Shown: positions 51,481 to 60,823 of the stretch, piece by piece
Layout: every line of letters begins with the position of its first letter
Numbering within the stretch: position 1 is the first letter of the stretch
Assembly: GCF_017573505.1 (NCBI RefSeq)
Contig: NZ_JAGEOJ010000001.1
Coordinates: 434,001-498,000 of the forward strand
Length of the DNA: 64,000 bases
Reading direction: 5' to 3'
DNA from: Actinomadura barringtoniae
Lineage (GTDB): Bacteria > Actinomycetota > Actinomycetes > Streptosporangiales > Streptosporangiaceae
The notes under the pieces: model-generated
Seen by the model: the letters and a program-made list of their open reading frames with translations, nothing else
Told to the model about the DNA's origin: nothing
The model's database searches: none
Made by a program: the position numbers and the translations under genes

Positions 51481-52454
51481 TGCGGGCGTTCCTCGCGCTG
51501 GTCTCCGCGCTCCTGCTGATGGCCGCCGCCGCGTGCGGGCTGAAGCCGGCGTCGGCGTTCGTACCGAACATCGAGCCGGGCAGCATCCAGCCGCTGCCGG
51601 GCCTCAAGGACGCCACGATCAAGGTGACCTCGAAGGAGTTCACCGAGCAGCTCATCCTCGGGAAGATCGCCGTACTGGCGCTCACCGCGGCGGGCGCCAA
51701 GGTCGAGGACCACACCAACGTGCAGGGCAGCGTCACCGCCCGCAAGTCGCTGACCGGCGGCGACAACGACCTCATGTGGGAGTACACCGGCACCGGCTGG
51801 ATCACCTACCTCGGCGAGGACGACCCGATCCAGGACCCGCAGAAGCAGTGGGAGGCGGTGCGGGACGCCGACCTGAAGAAGAACGGGATCGTCTGGCTGG
51901 GCCCGTACGCGCCGCTCAACAACACCTACGCGATGGCGGTCACCAAGGCCTCGCAGAGCAAGTTCGGGCTGAAGAACCTGTCCGACATGGCCAAGGTCCC
52001 GGTCGCGCAGCGTACGTACTGCGTCGAGCCGGAGTTCTTCTCCCGCAACGACGGGATGCGCGGCATGCTCCAGACGTACGGGATCCCGTACGGGTCGAGC
52101 TCGGGCGTGCCCGCGGGCAACGTCAAGCAGATGTCGTCCGGCGTGGTCTACAGCGCCACGTCACAGGGCAACTGCACGTTCGGCGAGGTGTACACCACCG
52201 ACGGCCGCATCCAGGGCCTCGGCCTACAGGTGCTGAACGACGACAAGAAGTTCTTCCCGAACTACAACGCCGACGTCACCGTGCGCGAGGCCGTGATGCG
52301 CGCGCACCCGGAGATCCGCCAGGTCTTCGCGCAGATCAGCCCGAAGCTCACCACGGACGTGATGCGCGATCTCAACAGCCAGGTCGACGTCGACGGCAAC
52401 GACCCGGTGTTCGTGGCCAGGGACTGGATGAAGCAGCAGGGCTTCATCAAGTAG
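51480..52454 (+). CDS. Osmoprotectant ABC transporter substrate-binding lipoprotein
   Basis: A 324-residue OpuAC/ProX-type binder. Signal MRAFLALVSALLLMAAAAC with lipid Cys19. Mature: IKVTSKEFTEQLILGKIAVLAL, DLMWEYTGTGWITYLGEDDP and TTDGRIQGLGLQVLNDDKKFF, parallel to the binder at 17762. Its ATG overlaps the permease stop (ATGA-type shared base). Quaternary-amine ligand inferred from family. Confidence 0.92.
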   Translation: MRAFLALVSALLLMAAAACGLKPASAFVPNIEPGSIQPLPGLKDATIKVTSKEFTEQLILGKIAVLALTAAGAKVEDHTNVQGSVTARKSLTGGDNDLMWEYTGTGWITYLGEDDPIQDPQKQWEAVRDADLKKNGIVWLGPYAPLNNTYAMAVTKASQSKFGLKNLSDMAKVPVAQRTYCVEPEFFSRNDGMRGMLQTYGIPYGSSSGVPAGNVKQMSSGVVYSATSQGNCTFGEVYTTDGRIQGLGLQVLNDDKKFFPNYNADVTVREAVMRAHPEIRQVFAQISPKLTTDVMRDLNSQVDVDGNDPVFVARDWMKQQGFIK

Positions 52455-52466
52455 CCCTCCTGCCGA

Positions 52467-54479
52467 TCACCCGATGGGGATGACGCAGGGGCCGCCGCCG
52501 CAGACGTCGATGACCTCGCCGCCCGTCTTGAGGAAGTGGGCGGTCTGCATGCGGGCCAGCTCGCTGCGGACCGTGCTGTCGTGCGGGCTCTTCGGCGGGG
52601 CCGGCGGCAGGTTGTTCGGCGGCACGACCGGGGCACCGCTGTCCCACATGACCAGCATCGAGCCGGTGTAGGGGAACGCGGACCGCCCCTTGATCCCCCA
52701 GAACGGCGTGACGTCATTGCTCCGCCCGGCGCTCAGCGCGGGCTGCCGCACCGGGATGCCGAGGCTGCGTGCCTCGTTCTCGGTGGTCACGTTGGAGACC
52801 GCGTCGTCGCCGAACGCCTCGTGCAGCAGAACGCGGTGGACGGGCGTGCGCGGCAGCGGGTTCTTGATCAGGTGGGCGACGTAGCCGTTGGCCTCGCCGC
52901 GGTCCCACAGCATCTGCATCAGCCCGAAGCCGATCTGCTGGTCCGCCTTGTTGGGGTACGGGAGGTCGATGACCTGCTGCACGGACGAGAACGCCGAGCT
53001 GCGGTTGAGGAGGGTGGAGAAGCCCATGCCCGGCACGCTCAGCACGGCCGTGGTGAAGTCCTGCGCGAGGGCGGTCAGCGCGCCGCCCTGGATGCCGCCG
53101 TGGCTGACACCCGAATAGGTCAGCTTGGCCTTCGGGTTGAGGACGGAGGAGTCGCCGACCTTGAAGGCGTTCTGCGCGGCGGCGCCCTGCGGGTGGATGA
53201 GCCAGCGGCCGAGGAACAGGGTGTTCAGGTAGGACTGCTGCATGCGGTCCGGGATGAGCCGGAAGTTGGACAGGTCGGCCAGCAGCGCCAGGTAGGGCTT
53301 GTCGGGGCCGGAGATCCCCATCCAGTTGGTGGCGCACATCATCAGGCCGTTGTCGTTGGACAGCGACTTGGTGGCGTCGGAGTCGATGACGGTGTAGTCG
53401 CCGAACAGGCCGTGCCCGTACAGGACCGGCGCGACCTTCTCCTTGAGCGCGACGCGCGGGATGTTGCACTCGAACGGCGCGTGGTAGGTCCGCCAGGTGG
53501 GCGCGACGGGCTTGTCGTACGGGCCGGGGTCGGCCTTGGCGTAGGTCAGCTCGGTCCCCGCCGGGTTGAGGAAGCTCGGCACCTCGATCAGGCCGGTGAC
53601 CGTACGGGCGATCTTCGGGTCGTCGGCCTCGGTCTTGTCCTTCACCGAGGTGATGAGGACCTTGGGCGCCTTCTTGCCGAGCCGGTCGAACGCGGTGTCG
53701 CGCATGGCCAGGGCACGGCCGGTGAGGCTGCGGGTGGAGGAGGTCGTGAAGTCCCACGCCAGGTTGAGGCCGCGCGTGCCGACCCCCGCCTTGCCCAGGT
53801 CGTTCAGCGTCGCGTGCAGGGCCGTCCAGCGCGGCTTGAGGCGCTTGTCGGCCGGCGCGGTCTTCTTGCTGAGCGCGGTGAACGCGGCGCCGGGCGCGAT
53901 GACGGCGCCGGTGGCGGTCTTGGCGTTGCGGAGGGCGACCAGGTAGCGGGTGCCCTCGTCCAGGCGCTGGGCGGGCCGGATGATGAGCGTGCGGTGCTGC
54001 GGGTCCTGCGCGTCCAGCTCTGCGTAGTACGGCTGGCGCTGGCGGGTCTTGGCGTTCACCAGCACGACCGGCGCGTCGGCGCGCAGCGAGCCGCCGATGT
54101 CGGTGCTGGGGGCGATGCCCGTCTTGGCCGGGTCGATGCCGGGCAGCTGAACGAGGATCGGCGTGCCGGGCGAGAAGCCGTCGTTGCGGTTGAACTCGGC
54201 GGGGTCGATGCCCTTGCCGAGGATGTTGCGCGGCATGGCTCCGGGCTTGAACGCGACGCGGCGGCCGGTGTCGGTGTGGGTGTCCCGGACGGTGTAGACG
54301 TCGTTCGGGAACGGCACCAGGCACGCCGCCGGGTCGATCGGGTCACAGCCCTGCGCCGCCTGCTCGGCGGCAGCCTTCAGCGGATCGGGCGCGGGACCGG
54401 CCGCGGCCGGAACGGCCTGAAGGACCGTCCCACCTGCGAGTCCAACGAAGGCCACAAGCACACCGAAAGACCGCTTCAC
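52467..54479 (-). CDS. Secreted lipase/hydrolase-like protein, 670 aa
   Basis: An exported protein with a clear signal peptide (MKRSFGVLVAFVGLAGGTVL...AAAGPAPD). The N-terminal 250 residues are beta-rich (FNRNDGFSPGTPILVQLPGID...) in the style of bacterial virulence-factor lipase N-terminal domains. The C-terminal half looks like an alpha/beta hydrolase: APVLYGHGLFGDY (oxyanion region), a long cap, then YSGVSHGGIQGG (nucleophile Ser in GVSHGG). Four or more Cys, including the end CGGGPC. Likely an extracellular esterase or lipase; substrate unknown. It converges on the Opu operon, 12 bases apart. Confidence 0.75.
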   Translation of the reverse strand: MKRSFGVLVAFVGLAGGTVLQAVPAAAGPAPDPLKAAAEQAAQGCDPIDPAACLVPFPNDVYTVRDTHTDTGRRVAFKPGAMPRNILGKGIDPAEFNRNDGFSPGTPILVQLPGIDPAKTGIAPSTDIGGSLRADAPVVLVNAKTRQRQPYYAELDAQDPQHRTLIIRPAQRLDEGTRYLVALRNAKTATGAVIAPGAAFTALSKKTAPADKRLKPRWTALHATLNDLGKAGVGTRGLNLAWDFTTSSTRSLTGRALAMRDTAFDRLGKKAPKVLITSVKDKTEADDPKIARTVTGLIEVPSFLNPAGTELTYAKADPGPYDKPVAPTWRTYHAPFECNIPRVALKEKVAPVLYGHGLFGDYTVIDSDATKSLSNDNGLMMCATNWMGISGPDKPYLALLADLSNFRLIPDRMQQSYLNTLFLGRWLIHPQGAAAQNAFKVGDSSVLNPKAKLTYSGVSHGGIQGGALTALAQDFTTAVLSVPGMGFSTLLNRSSAFSSVQQVIDLPYPNKADQQIGFGLMQMLWDRGEANGYVAHLIKNPLPRTPVHRVLLHEAFGDDAVSNVTTENEARSLGIPVRQPALSAGRSNDVTPFWGIKGRSAFPYTGSMLVMWDSGAPVVPPNNLPPAPPKSPHDSTVRSELARMQTAHFLKTGGEVIDVCGGGPCVIPIG

Positions 54480-54548
54480 CGGCGTCTCCCCCGCTACAGA
54501 ACATGAATCACATTCGAAACAAGCAGGGTGATCTTAGCCACCGTTCAC

Positions 54549-56078
54549 TTACTTGTCAGTAGTCGTTCCGAGGCTTGTTTCCGGGGCTCCACCAGGAGGG
54601 ACGACCGGCAGCCCGGCCGGGGCGCCGTTCTCGATGAGGCGCCAGAGCGCGCCGGTGTCGAGGTGCTCCTCGACCAGATCGCCGAGAGCGTCGAGAGTCT
54701 GCTCGCGGAGCGCGGCGAACGAGACGTCGGGCGCGGGCGTGAAGTCGCGTCCGGCCCGGCGCGCGATGTCGGCCAGGAAGCCGCGGCGGAAGCCGTCGTT
54801 CTCCATCGCGCCGTGCCAGACCGTTCCGTAGACCGCGCCCAGCCGGCAGCCGTCCAGGAACGGCTCGCCGCCCTCCACGTCGACGATCCCGTGGTGGATC
54901 TCGTAGGCGGTGACGGGCTCGCCGTAGCCACGCCCGTTCGGTCGGCCGAGCGTCTTGTCGTCGGCGAAGAACACGCTGGCCGGGAGGAGCCCGAGGCCCT
55001 CGGCTCCCCCGGTGGCCGACTCCACGTCGTCGTCGATGCGGCGGGCCAGCATCTGGAAGCCGCCGCAGATGCCGAGCACCGGGCGTTCCTCCGCGGCGCG
55101 GCGGGTGATCTCGTCGGCCATCCCGGTCTCGCGGAGCCAGGCCAGGTCGGCCACGGTCGCGCGGGTCCCGGGCAGGACGACCAGGTCGGCGTCGGCGAGG
55201 TCGCCGGGGCTGGCGGCGTACCGGACGACGACGCCGGGCTCGCAGGCCAGCGCGTCCAGGTCGGTGAAGTTGGAGATGCGCGGGAAGCGGACCACCGCGA
55301 TGCGCAGGGTCTGGTCGCCGTACGGGGCGCGGGCGTCCGGGCGCGGGGCGTCGAGCGCGAGCGTGTCCTCGGAGTCGAGGTAGAGGCCGAGCCTCCAGGG
55401 CAGCACGCCGAGGGTCGGGCGGCCGGTGAGGGCCTGGAGCTGGTCGAGGCCGGGCGCGAGCAGCTCGGCCGCGCCCCGGAACTTGTTGATCACGAATCCG
55501 GCGACCAGCGCCTGGTCGGCGGGCTCCAGCAGCGCGACCGTGCCGAAGAGCGAGGCGAAGACGCCGCCGCGGTCGATGTCGCCGACCACGATCACCGGCA
55601 GGTCCGCGGCCCTCGCCAGGCCCATGTTGGCGAGGTCACCGGCGCGCAGGTTGATCTCGGCGGGGCTGCCCGCTCCCTCGCAGATCACCACGTCGTACTC
55701 GGCGCGCAGCTCGGCCAGGCTCTCGGCGACCACCGCGCGCAGCCGCTCCTTGTGCGCGCCGTACTCCAGCGCGTCCACCTCGGCGATCGGACGGCCGAGC
55801 AGGACCACCTGGCTGCGCCGGTCGCTGCCGGGCTTGAGCAGCACCGGATTCATGATCGCCTTGGGCTCGGTGCGGGCCGCCTGGGCCTGCATGTACTGGG
55901 CCCGGCCGATCTCGGCGCCGTCGGCGGTCACCATCGAGTTGAGCGACATGTTCTGCGCCTTGAACGGCGCGACCTTGACGCCCTGGCGCGACAGCCAGCG
56001 GCAGATCCCGGCGGTGAGGACGCTCTTGCCCGCGTCCGACGTGGTTCCGGCGACCAGCAAGGCCCCTGCCCCGCTCAT
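54549..56078 (-). CDS. cobQ: Cobyric acid synthase CobQ
   Basis: A 509-residue glutamine-dependent amidotransferase that makes adenosylcobyric acid by amidating four side chains. The N-terminal synthetase has the P-loop GTTSDAGKS (11-19), [19 protein letters not shown] and [15 protein letters not shown]. The C-terminal glutaminase has its Cys in GICGGFQML (near 336) and His in YEIHHG, with acidic partner downstream. The start overlaps the cobD stop (ATGA), so the two are coupled. Confidence 0.96.
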   Translation of the reverse strand: MSGAGALLVAGTTSDAGKSVLTAGICRWLSRQGVKVAPFKAQNMSLNSMVTADGAEIGRAQYMQAQAARTEPKAIMNPVLLKPGSDRRSQVVLLGRPIAEVDALEYGAHKERLRAVVAESLAELRAEYDVVICEGAGSPAEINLRAGDLANMGLARAADLPVIVVGDIDRGGVFASLFGTVALLEPADQALVAGFVINKFRGAAELLAPGLDQLQALTGRPTLGVLPWRLGLYLDSEDTLALDAPRPDARAPYGDQTLRIAVVRFPRISNFTDLDALACEPGVVVRYAASPGDLADADLVVLPGTRATVADLAWLRETGMADEITRRAAEERPVLGICGGFQMLARRIDDDVESATGGAEGLGLLPASVFFADDKTLGRPNGRGYGEPVTAYEIHHGIVDVEGGEPFLDGCRLGAVYGTVWHGAMENDGFRRGFLADIARRAGRDFTPAPDVSFAALREQTLDALGDLVEEHLDTGALWRLIENGAPAGLPVVPPGGAPETSLGTTTDK

Positions 56079-57001
56079 CGCGCCCTCCTCATGGCCAGTA
56101 GCGCTACGGCCGCCACTGCCGCAGCCGCCGCGGTGACGGCGGTCGAGAGGCGGGCTGCACGGCGGATGTCGCCGACCTCGGGCGCACGTCCGTCGCCCAT
56201 CTCGGGGCGCTGCTCGACCTGCCCGCCATAGGCGTTCGTGCCGCCGAGCCGTACGCCCAGGGCACCGGCGAACGCGGCCTCGCAGCGGCCGGCGTTGGGG
56301 CTCGGATGCGCCGCGCCGTCGCGCCGCAACACCCGCCAGGCCTCTCCCCTGTTCTCGCGGGCGCAGGCGACCGTGAGCAGGCCGGTCAGCCGGGCGGGCA
56401 GGTAGTTGGCCACGTCGTCCAGGCGTGCTGATGCCCAGCCGAACCTTTCGTAGCGCGCGTTGCGGTAGCCCACCATCGCGTCGAGGGTGTTGACGGCGCG
56501 GTAGGCCAGCAGCCCGGGAACGCCCGCGACCGCTCCCCAGAAGAGCGGGGCGATGGCGGCGTCGGAGGTGTTCTCGGCAAGGGATTCCACGGTCGCGCGG
56601 GCGAGTGCCTTGGCGTCCAGGCCTGACGGGTCGCGGGCGCACAGATGGGACAGGCGGGCACGGGCTCCGTCCAGGTCGTCCGCCTCCAGCAGCGCCGCCA
56701 TGTGCCGCCCCTCGCGGGCAAGGGAAGTCCCGCCGAGCACCGCCCACGTGGCCGCCGCGGTGGTGAGCGTACGAGGGAGGCGGGACCGTTCGGCGGCAAG
56801 GCCGAGCCCTGCCGCGCCGGTCACCAGCGTCGCGGTGAAGAGAACCCCCCGCGGGCGGGAGTCGGCGTAGAGCCTGTGCTCAAGGGCCGCCGCCGTACGG
56901 CCGAACGCGGCGACCGGATGCCCGCGCCGCGGATCAGCGAACACGGCGTCGAGCAAGACCCCCAGGGCCAGGCCGGCGGCACGCTCAGTTGAGGCGCGCA
57001 T
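56075..57001 (-). CDS. cobD: Adenosylcobinamide-phosphate synthase CobD/CbiB
   Basis: A 308-residue membrane enzyme that attaches aminopropanol (phosphate) to adenosylcobyric acid. Family motifs: [62 protein letters not shown] and [21 protein letters not shown]. Four or five TM helices. The ATG at 57001 overlaps the end of the APH-like gene by 17 bases. No riboswitch is seen before it. Confidence 0.95.
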   Translation of the reverse strand: MRASTERAAGLALGVLLDAVFADPRRGHPVAAFGRTAAALEHRLYADSRPRGVLFTATLVTGAAGLGLAAERSRLPRTLTTAAATWAVLGGTSLAREGRHMAALLEADDLDGARARLSHLCARDPSGLDAKALARATVESLAENTSDAAIAPLFWGAVAGVPGLLAYRAVNTLDAMVGYRNARYERFGWASARLDDVANYLPARLTGLLTVACARENRGEAWRVLRRDGAAHPSPNAGRCEAAFAGALGVRLGGTNAYGGQVEQRPEMGDGRAPEVGDIRRAARLSTAVTAAAAAVAAVALLAMRRAR

Positions 57002-57767
57002 CGAGCTCGTCCCAGTTGCGCTCCAGCCAGTCCTGGGCACGGCGGATCCGGGGACCCGCGCCCGCGTGCCAGATGCGCGCCCAGCCGCCGCCCACGTGCT
57101 CGGCGCGGAACCGCATCGCGTCGTAGGACCGCTCGAACCTCACGCGCGCCGCGGGCAACAGGAGTCGCCGATTGTCACGATCCAATCCGTACGCGTCACA
57201 GAACAGCCGGAGCCGGCGGCCGACGTCCACGCCGTAGAGCAGGCCGTCGCGGTCGCACGGGTCGGCGATCGGGCCCCAGTGCCGCAGCGTCGTGACCACG
57301 TCGTACAGGCAGGTGGTGGGCCGGGCGAGGTCGAAGTCGATCAGCGCGACCGGCTCGCCCTCGTCGAACACCACGTTCTCGGGCGTCACGTCGCAGTGCC
57401 CGATGATCTCCGGCTCGTCGTCCAGGTTGGAGGCCGCCGCGTCCCAGGGCGCGTCCGGCGGCGGCTCGTACGAGCGCACCGCGTCGTGGAAGCGGCGCAG
57501 CAGCATCGCCACGCCCGCCAGGGCCTCGCCCGTGACCGCGTAGCCGGGCAGCGGGCGGCGCGGGGTCAGCCCGTGCATCCACGTCAGGATCTCGCGGCCC
57601 CGCTCGTCGACGCCGAGCAGCCGCGGCGCCCCGTCGAACCCGACCGACTCCAGATGCCTCAGCAGGCCGTGCACCGCGGGGCTGTGCGGGCCGAGGGGCC
57701 TGCGCACGGTTTCACCGACCCGCACCACGCCCTCCGTCACGTCCCCGCCGGAGAGCGGCACCTCCAT
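56985..57767 (-). CDS. Aminoglycoside phosphotransferase (APH)-like kinase
   Basis: A 260-residue small-molecule kinase fold. The catalytic loop is GHCDVTPENVVFDEGEPVAL (HxD...N) followed by IDFDLA (D-F-D metal site). The N-lobe is short (VVRVGETVRRPLGPHSPAVH), so some members of this group are pseudo-enzymes or act on homoserine/choline-like substrates. It overlaps cobD and may be part of that operon, but a B12 role is not established. Start at 57767 (ATG); GTG at 57773 is an equal alternative. No clear ribosome site. Confidence 0.8.
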   Translation of the reverse strand: MEVPLSGGDVTEGVVRVGETVRRPLGPHSPAVHGLLRHLESVGFDGAPRLLGVDERGREILTWMHGLTPRRPLPGYAVTGEALAGVAMLLRRFHDAVRSYEPPPDAPWDAAASNLDDEPEIIGHCDVTPENVVFDEGEPVALIDFDLARPTTCLYDVVTTLRHWGPIADPCDRDGLLYGVDVGRRLRLFCDAYGLDRDNRRLLLPAARVRFERSYDAMRFRAEHVGGGWARIWHAGAGPRIRRAQDWLERNWDELDARLN

Positions 57768-57926
57768 GTTCACCGCCACAACCGACAACGATAAGACGTC
57801 CGCGGCACCACTCGCTTCTTTTACCGAAGCCGGACCCGGACATTTCCCCGTTCTGTGGTCGGCGTCACAGGGGTCTGCGACGATGCCCAAAGGAGATGAA
57901 ATCGCCCCAAGACCTGGGAGGACGCG

Positions 57927-58337
57927 GTGGCTTCACGACTGAATCCGTACATCAGCTTCAACGGCGACGCGCGGCAGGCGATGGAGTTCTACAAGGAGGT
58001 GTTCGGCGGGCAGTTGAACGTCAACACCTTCGCCGACCTCGGCCCGCAGGACGGCGTCGAGGGCGACAAGATCATGCACGCCATGCTGGAGACCGACGCC
58101 GGCTACACGATCATGGCCTCGGACACCCCGCCGCACATGGAGTACAACCCCGGCAAGAACATCACCATGAGCCTGAGCGGCGACGACTCCGACCGTCTGC
58201 GCGGCTACTGGGACAGCCTCAGCGCGGGCGGCACCGTCCAGGTCCCCCTGGACAAGCAGGCCTGGGGCGACGAGTTCGGCATGGTCACCGACAGGTTCGG
58301 GATCGACTGGATGGTCAACATCTCGCCCCCGCAGTAG
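57927..58337 (+). CDS. VOC family protein (PhnB/glyoxalase-like)
   Basis: A 136-residue vicinal-oxygen-chelate protein of the PhnB-like group: NPYISFNGDARQAMEFYKEVFGG, a middle KIMHAMLETDAGYTIMASD and the end WGDEFGMVTDRFGIDWMVNI. Two beta-alpha-beta-beta-beta modules. These proteins bind small ligands or metals or act as lyases; no specific substrate is known. GTG start with GGGAGG upstream. A strong terminator follows. Confidence 0.93.
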   Translation: MASRLNPYISFNGDARQAMEFYKEVFGGQLNVNTFADLGPQDGVEGDKIMHAMLETDAGYTIMASDTPPHMEYNPGKNITMSLSGDDSDRLRGYWDSLSAGGTVQVPLDKQAWGDEFGMVTDRFGIDWMVNISPPQ

Positions 58338-58366
58338 GCGCGGAAGGCGAGACTGGGCATATGAAG

Positions 58367-58399
58367 GCGCGGCGGAGGCCAGAAGGCCTTCCGCCGCGC
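58367..58399 (+). terminator. Strong GC-rich terminator after the VOC gene
   Basis: GCGCGGCGGAGGCC (58367-58380) pairs with GGCCTTCCGCCGCGC (58385-58399) around a 4-base loop with one bulged T, then TCTCGTTCTT. It lies 30 bases past the VOC stop and may also terminate transcripts from the convergent exporter gene. Confidence 0.7.
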
Positions 58400-58401
58400 T
58401 C

Positions 58402-58465
58402 TCGTTCTTACCGCTCGAGCCGTTCTCGTCGTTCTTACCGCTCGAGCCGTTCTTACCGTTCTCGC
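58402..58465 (+). repeat. 27-bp tandem repeat between VOC and MFS genes
   Basis: Two near-identical 27-base units (TCGTTCTTACCGCTCGAGCC shared, at 58402 and 58429) plus a partial third lie between the terminator and the end of the MFS gene. They encode no convincing protein. Confidence 0.6.
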
Positions 58466-58480
58466 TTGACGGCCTGGGGA

Positions 58481-60061
58481 TCAGACCGGCTCGGAGACCG
58501 TGATCGGCTCGGCCGCCTTGTCGGTGGCGTCGGTGCTCTTCGGAGCGCTGCCGCGCAGCGGCACCTCCTTGATGAACCAGGCCACGACGAACCCGATCGC
58601 CGCCAGGACCGCGCCCGCGAGGACCACGCCGTGCAGGCCGCCGGTGACGCTGGCCTCGAACGCCTCGCGGACGTTGGCCGGGAGCCGGTGCAGCATGTCC
58701 GGGGTCAGGTGCTGGCCGCCGGAGGCGAGCTTGTGGCCGGTCGCCGGGCCGAGCTTGTCGACCAGGACGTTCTCCGCCCGGCTGTTGTAGATCGAGCCGA
58801 GCAGCGCCACGCCGAGCGAGCCGCCGATCGTACGGAACAGGGTGACCGAACCGCTGGCCGCGCCCATGTCGCGCATCTCGACGCTGTTCTGGGTGACCAG
58901 CATCGTGATCTGCATGATGAAGCCCATGCCGAGCCCGACGCCCAGCGTGAGGGCCGAGCTCACCGCCGTGCTGGTCGAGACCTTGAGCATCAGCAGCATG
59001 AGCATGCCCACGGTGAGCACGGCACCGCCGATGATCGGGTAGATCCGGTACCGGCCGTTGCGGGTGATCAGCTGACCGGTGGTCATCATCACGGCGAGCA
59101 TGCCGAACATCATCGGCAGCAGGAGCAGGCCGCTGGTGGTCGGCGAGGCGCCCTGCACGTTCTGCATGTAGAGCGGCAGGAAGCTCATCACGCCGAACAT
59201 CGAGGCGCCGACCAGGAAGCTCAGGATCTGCGACGAGGTGAAGTTGCGGATCTTGAACAGCCGCATCGGCAGGATCGGCTCGGCGGCGCGCAGCTCGGCG
59301 AACACGAACGCGACCAGCGCGGCGACGCCGAGGACGGCCAGCCCGATGATCGTGCCGGAGGCCCAGTCGTACTCCGAGCCGCCCCAGCTGGCGACCAGTG
59401 TGATCGCCACGACGCCCACGGTCAGCAGCGCGGCGCCCACGTAGTCGATCTTGGCCTTGCGGCGCTGCGAGTGCAGCTTCATGCCGAGCCCCGTGACCAG
59501 CAGCGCGACCGCGCCGATCGGCACGTTCACGTAGAACGCCCAGCGCCAGCTCAGGTGGTCGGTCAGGAACCCGCCGAGCAGCGGCCCGCCGACGAACGCG
59601 ACCGGCATCATCGCGCCGATCATGCCCTGGAACTTGCCCCGCTCACGCGGCGGCACCAGGTCCCCGATGATCGCCATGGCGCCGACCATCAGGCCACCGG
59701 CGCCCAGTCCCTGCAGGGCGCGGAACCCGATGAGCATGTTCATGTCCTGTGCCAGGCCAGAGAGCATGGACCCGGCGAGGAACAGCACGATCGCGCTCAT
59801 GAACATGCCCTTGCGCCCGTACAGGTCGCCGAGCTTGCCCCAGATGGGCGTGCTGGCGGCCGTGGCGAGCGTGTAGGCGGTGACCACCCAGGACAGGTGG
59901 TTCAGCCCGCCCAGATCACCGACGATCGTGGGCAGGGCGGTCCCGACGATCAGGTTGTCGAGCATCGCCAGGAACATCCCGAGCATGAGCCCGGAGATGG
60001 CGATGTAAATCCTTCGCGTGCTGATGGGCGGCGCGGCCTTCCCATCCACTACCTCAGTCAT
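58481..60061 (-). CDS. MFS transporter, EmrB/QacA (DHA2) family
   Basis: A 526-residue 14-TM drug exporter. Motifs: LAMLDNLIVGTALPTIVGDLGGLNHLSWV (DHA2 start), GKLGDLYGRKGMFM (motif A), GLGAGGLMVGAMAIIGDLVPPRERGKFQG (motif C/B region). The C-terminal 50 residues include the conserved loop and a charged tail. Likely an antibiotic or dye exporter. GGGAGG upstream of ATG at 60061. Divergent from a TetR regulator across a repeat-rich spacer. Confidence 0.94.
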   Translation of the reverse strand: MTEVVDGKAAPPISTRRIYIAISGLMLGMFLAMLDNLIVGTALPTIVGDLGGLNHLSWVVTAYTLATAASTPIWGKLGDLYGRKGMFMSAIVLFLAGSMLSGLAQDMNMLIGFRALQGLGAGGLMVGAMAIIGDLVPPRERGKFQGMIGAMMPVAFVGGPLLGGFLTDHLSWRWAFYVNVPIGAVALLVTGLGMKLHSQRRKAKIDYVGAALLTVGVVAITLVASWGGSEYDWASGTIIGLAVLGVAALVAFVFAELRAAEPILPMRLFKIRNFTSSQILSFLVGASMFGVMSFLPLYMQNVQGASPTTSGLLLLPMMFGMLAVMMTTGQLITRNGRYRIYPIIGGAVLTVGMLMLLMLKVSTSTAVSSALTLGVGLGMGFIMQITMLVTQNSVEMRDMGAASGSVTLFRTIGGSLGVALLGSIYNSRAENVLVDKLGPATGHKLASGGQHLTPDMLHRLPANVREAFEASVTGGLHGVVLAGAVLAAIGFVVAWFIKEVPLRGSAPKSTDATDKAAEPITVSEPV

Positions 60062-60098
60062 GATTGGCCTCCCCCGGGGGTAGTTGGGCCTTCAGGTT

Positions 60099-60171
60099 GC
60101 TTACTTGCCGCCCGGCTAGTTTTCTTACTTGCCGTACGGTAAGCTACGAACTAGCCGGGCGTCAAGTAAGC
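60099..60171. promoter_or_regulatory. TetR operator array between exporter and regulator
   Basis: The outer arms form a 21-base inverted repeat with one mismatch: GCTTACTTGCCGCCCGGCTAG (60099-60119) and its inverse (60151-60171). Between them lies a third TTACTTGCCG copy that continues into a palindromic CCGTACGG core (60124-60143). The motif CTTACTTG(C/A)CG thus occurs three times in 73 bases, twice forward and once reversed. Confidence 0.65.
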
Positions 60172-60210
60172 AAGCCCGCAGAACCCCCGAAGATCCCCGG
60201 AGGGCATGTC

Positions 60211-60261
60211 ATGAGCGCACCGCACACCGGCCGTGACCAGGAACAGAGCAGGGAGACGTGA
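60211..60261 (+). CDS. Short leader peptide upstream of tetR (uORF, 16 aa)
   Basis: ATG at 60211 with GGAGG nine bases upstream opens a 16-codon frame (MSAPHTGRDQEQSRET) whose TGA ends one base before the tetR ATG. Position and ribosome site suggest translational coupling rather than a functional peptide. Composition gives no hint of function. Confidence 0.4.
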   Translation: MSAPHTGRDQEQSRET

Positions 60262-60262
60262 G

Positions 60263-60814
60263 ATGAGCGACACGCGCGAGCAGATCCGCAGAGTGGCGCT
60301 GGAGCTGTTCGCCGAGCAGGGCTACGAGAAGACGTCGCTCCGCGAGATCGCCGAGCGCCTGGACGTCACCAAGGCGGCCCTCTACTACCACTTCAAGTCG
60401 AAAGAGGCGATCGTCACCAGCCTCTTCGAAGAGCTCGAGGCCGGGGTCGACAAGATCCTGACCTGGGCCGAGGAGCGTCCGATGACCCCGGACGCCCGCC
60501 AGGAGATCATCCGGCGCTACGCCGAGCTGCTGCGCGGCCCCGGCGGCGACGTGATGCGCTTCATGGCCGAGAACGGCCCCGCGATCCGCGACCTGAAGGC
60601 CGGCAACGACGCCCGCGAGCGCTTCATCCGCCTGGCAGGCATCCTCTCCGACAAGAACGCGCCCCTGCCCGACCAGCTCCGCGCGCGGCTGTCGATCTTC
60701 TCCCTGCACATGAGCGTCTTCCTCATGCGCGACCTCAGCATCACCGACGACGAGCGCCACGACGCCGCCCTGCAGGTCGCCCTGGACCTGGTCGACCGCT
60801 CCCTGAGCGAGTAA
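60263..60814 (+). CDS. TetR family transcriptional regulator
   Basis: A 183-residue repressor. Helix-turn-helix (about 5-50): REQIRRVALELFAEQGYEKT followed by EIAERLDVTKAALYYHFKSKEA. The C-terminal domain (60-183) is helical, with MRFMAENGPAIRD and the end VALDLVDRSLSE. AGGGAG supports the ATG at 60263. It likely represses itself and the divergent 14-TM exporter through the repeats at 60099-60171, with release by the exported drug. Confidence 0.92.
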   Translation: MSDTREQIRRVALELFAEQGYEKTSLREIAERLDVTKAALYYHFKSKEAIVTSLFEELEAGVDKILTWAEERPMTPDARQEIIRRYAELLRGPGGDVMRFMAENGPAIRDLKAGNDARERFIRLAGILSDKNAPLPDQLRARLSIFSLHMSVFLMRDLSITDDERHDAALQVALDLVDRSLSE

Positions 60815-60823
60815 CCCCTTCTT

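Noticed and set aside
57840..57926. Small ORF from ATG 57896 after AAAGGAG
   Set aside because: The ribosome site touches the start codon, and the frame reads as shadow of the VOC gene, which starts at GTG 57927 with its own site.
57896..60142. 748-codon plus-strand frame through the VOC and exporter genes
   Set aside because: Passes through a terminator, tandem repeats and a well-defined antisense exporter; composition is His/Gln/Asp shadow.
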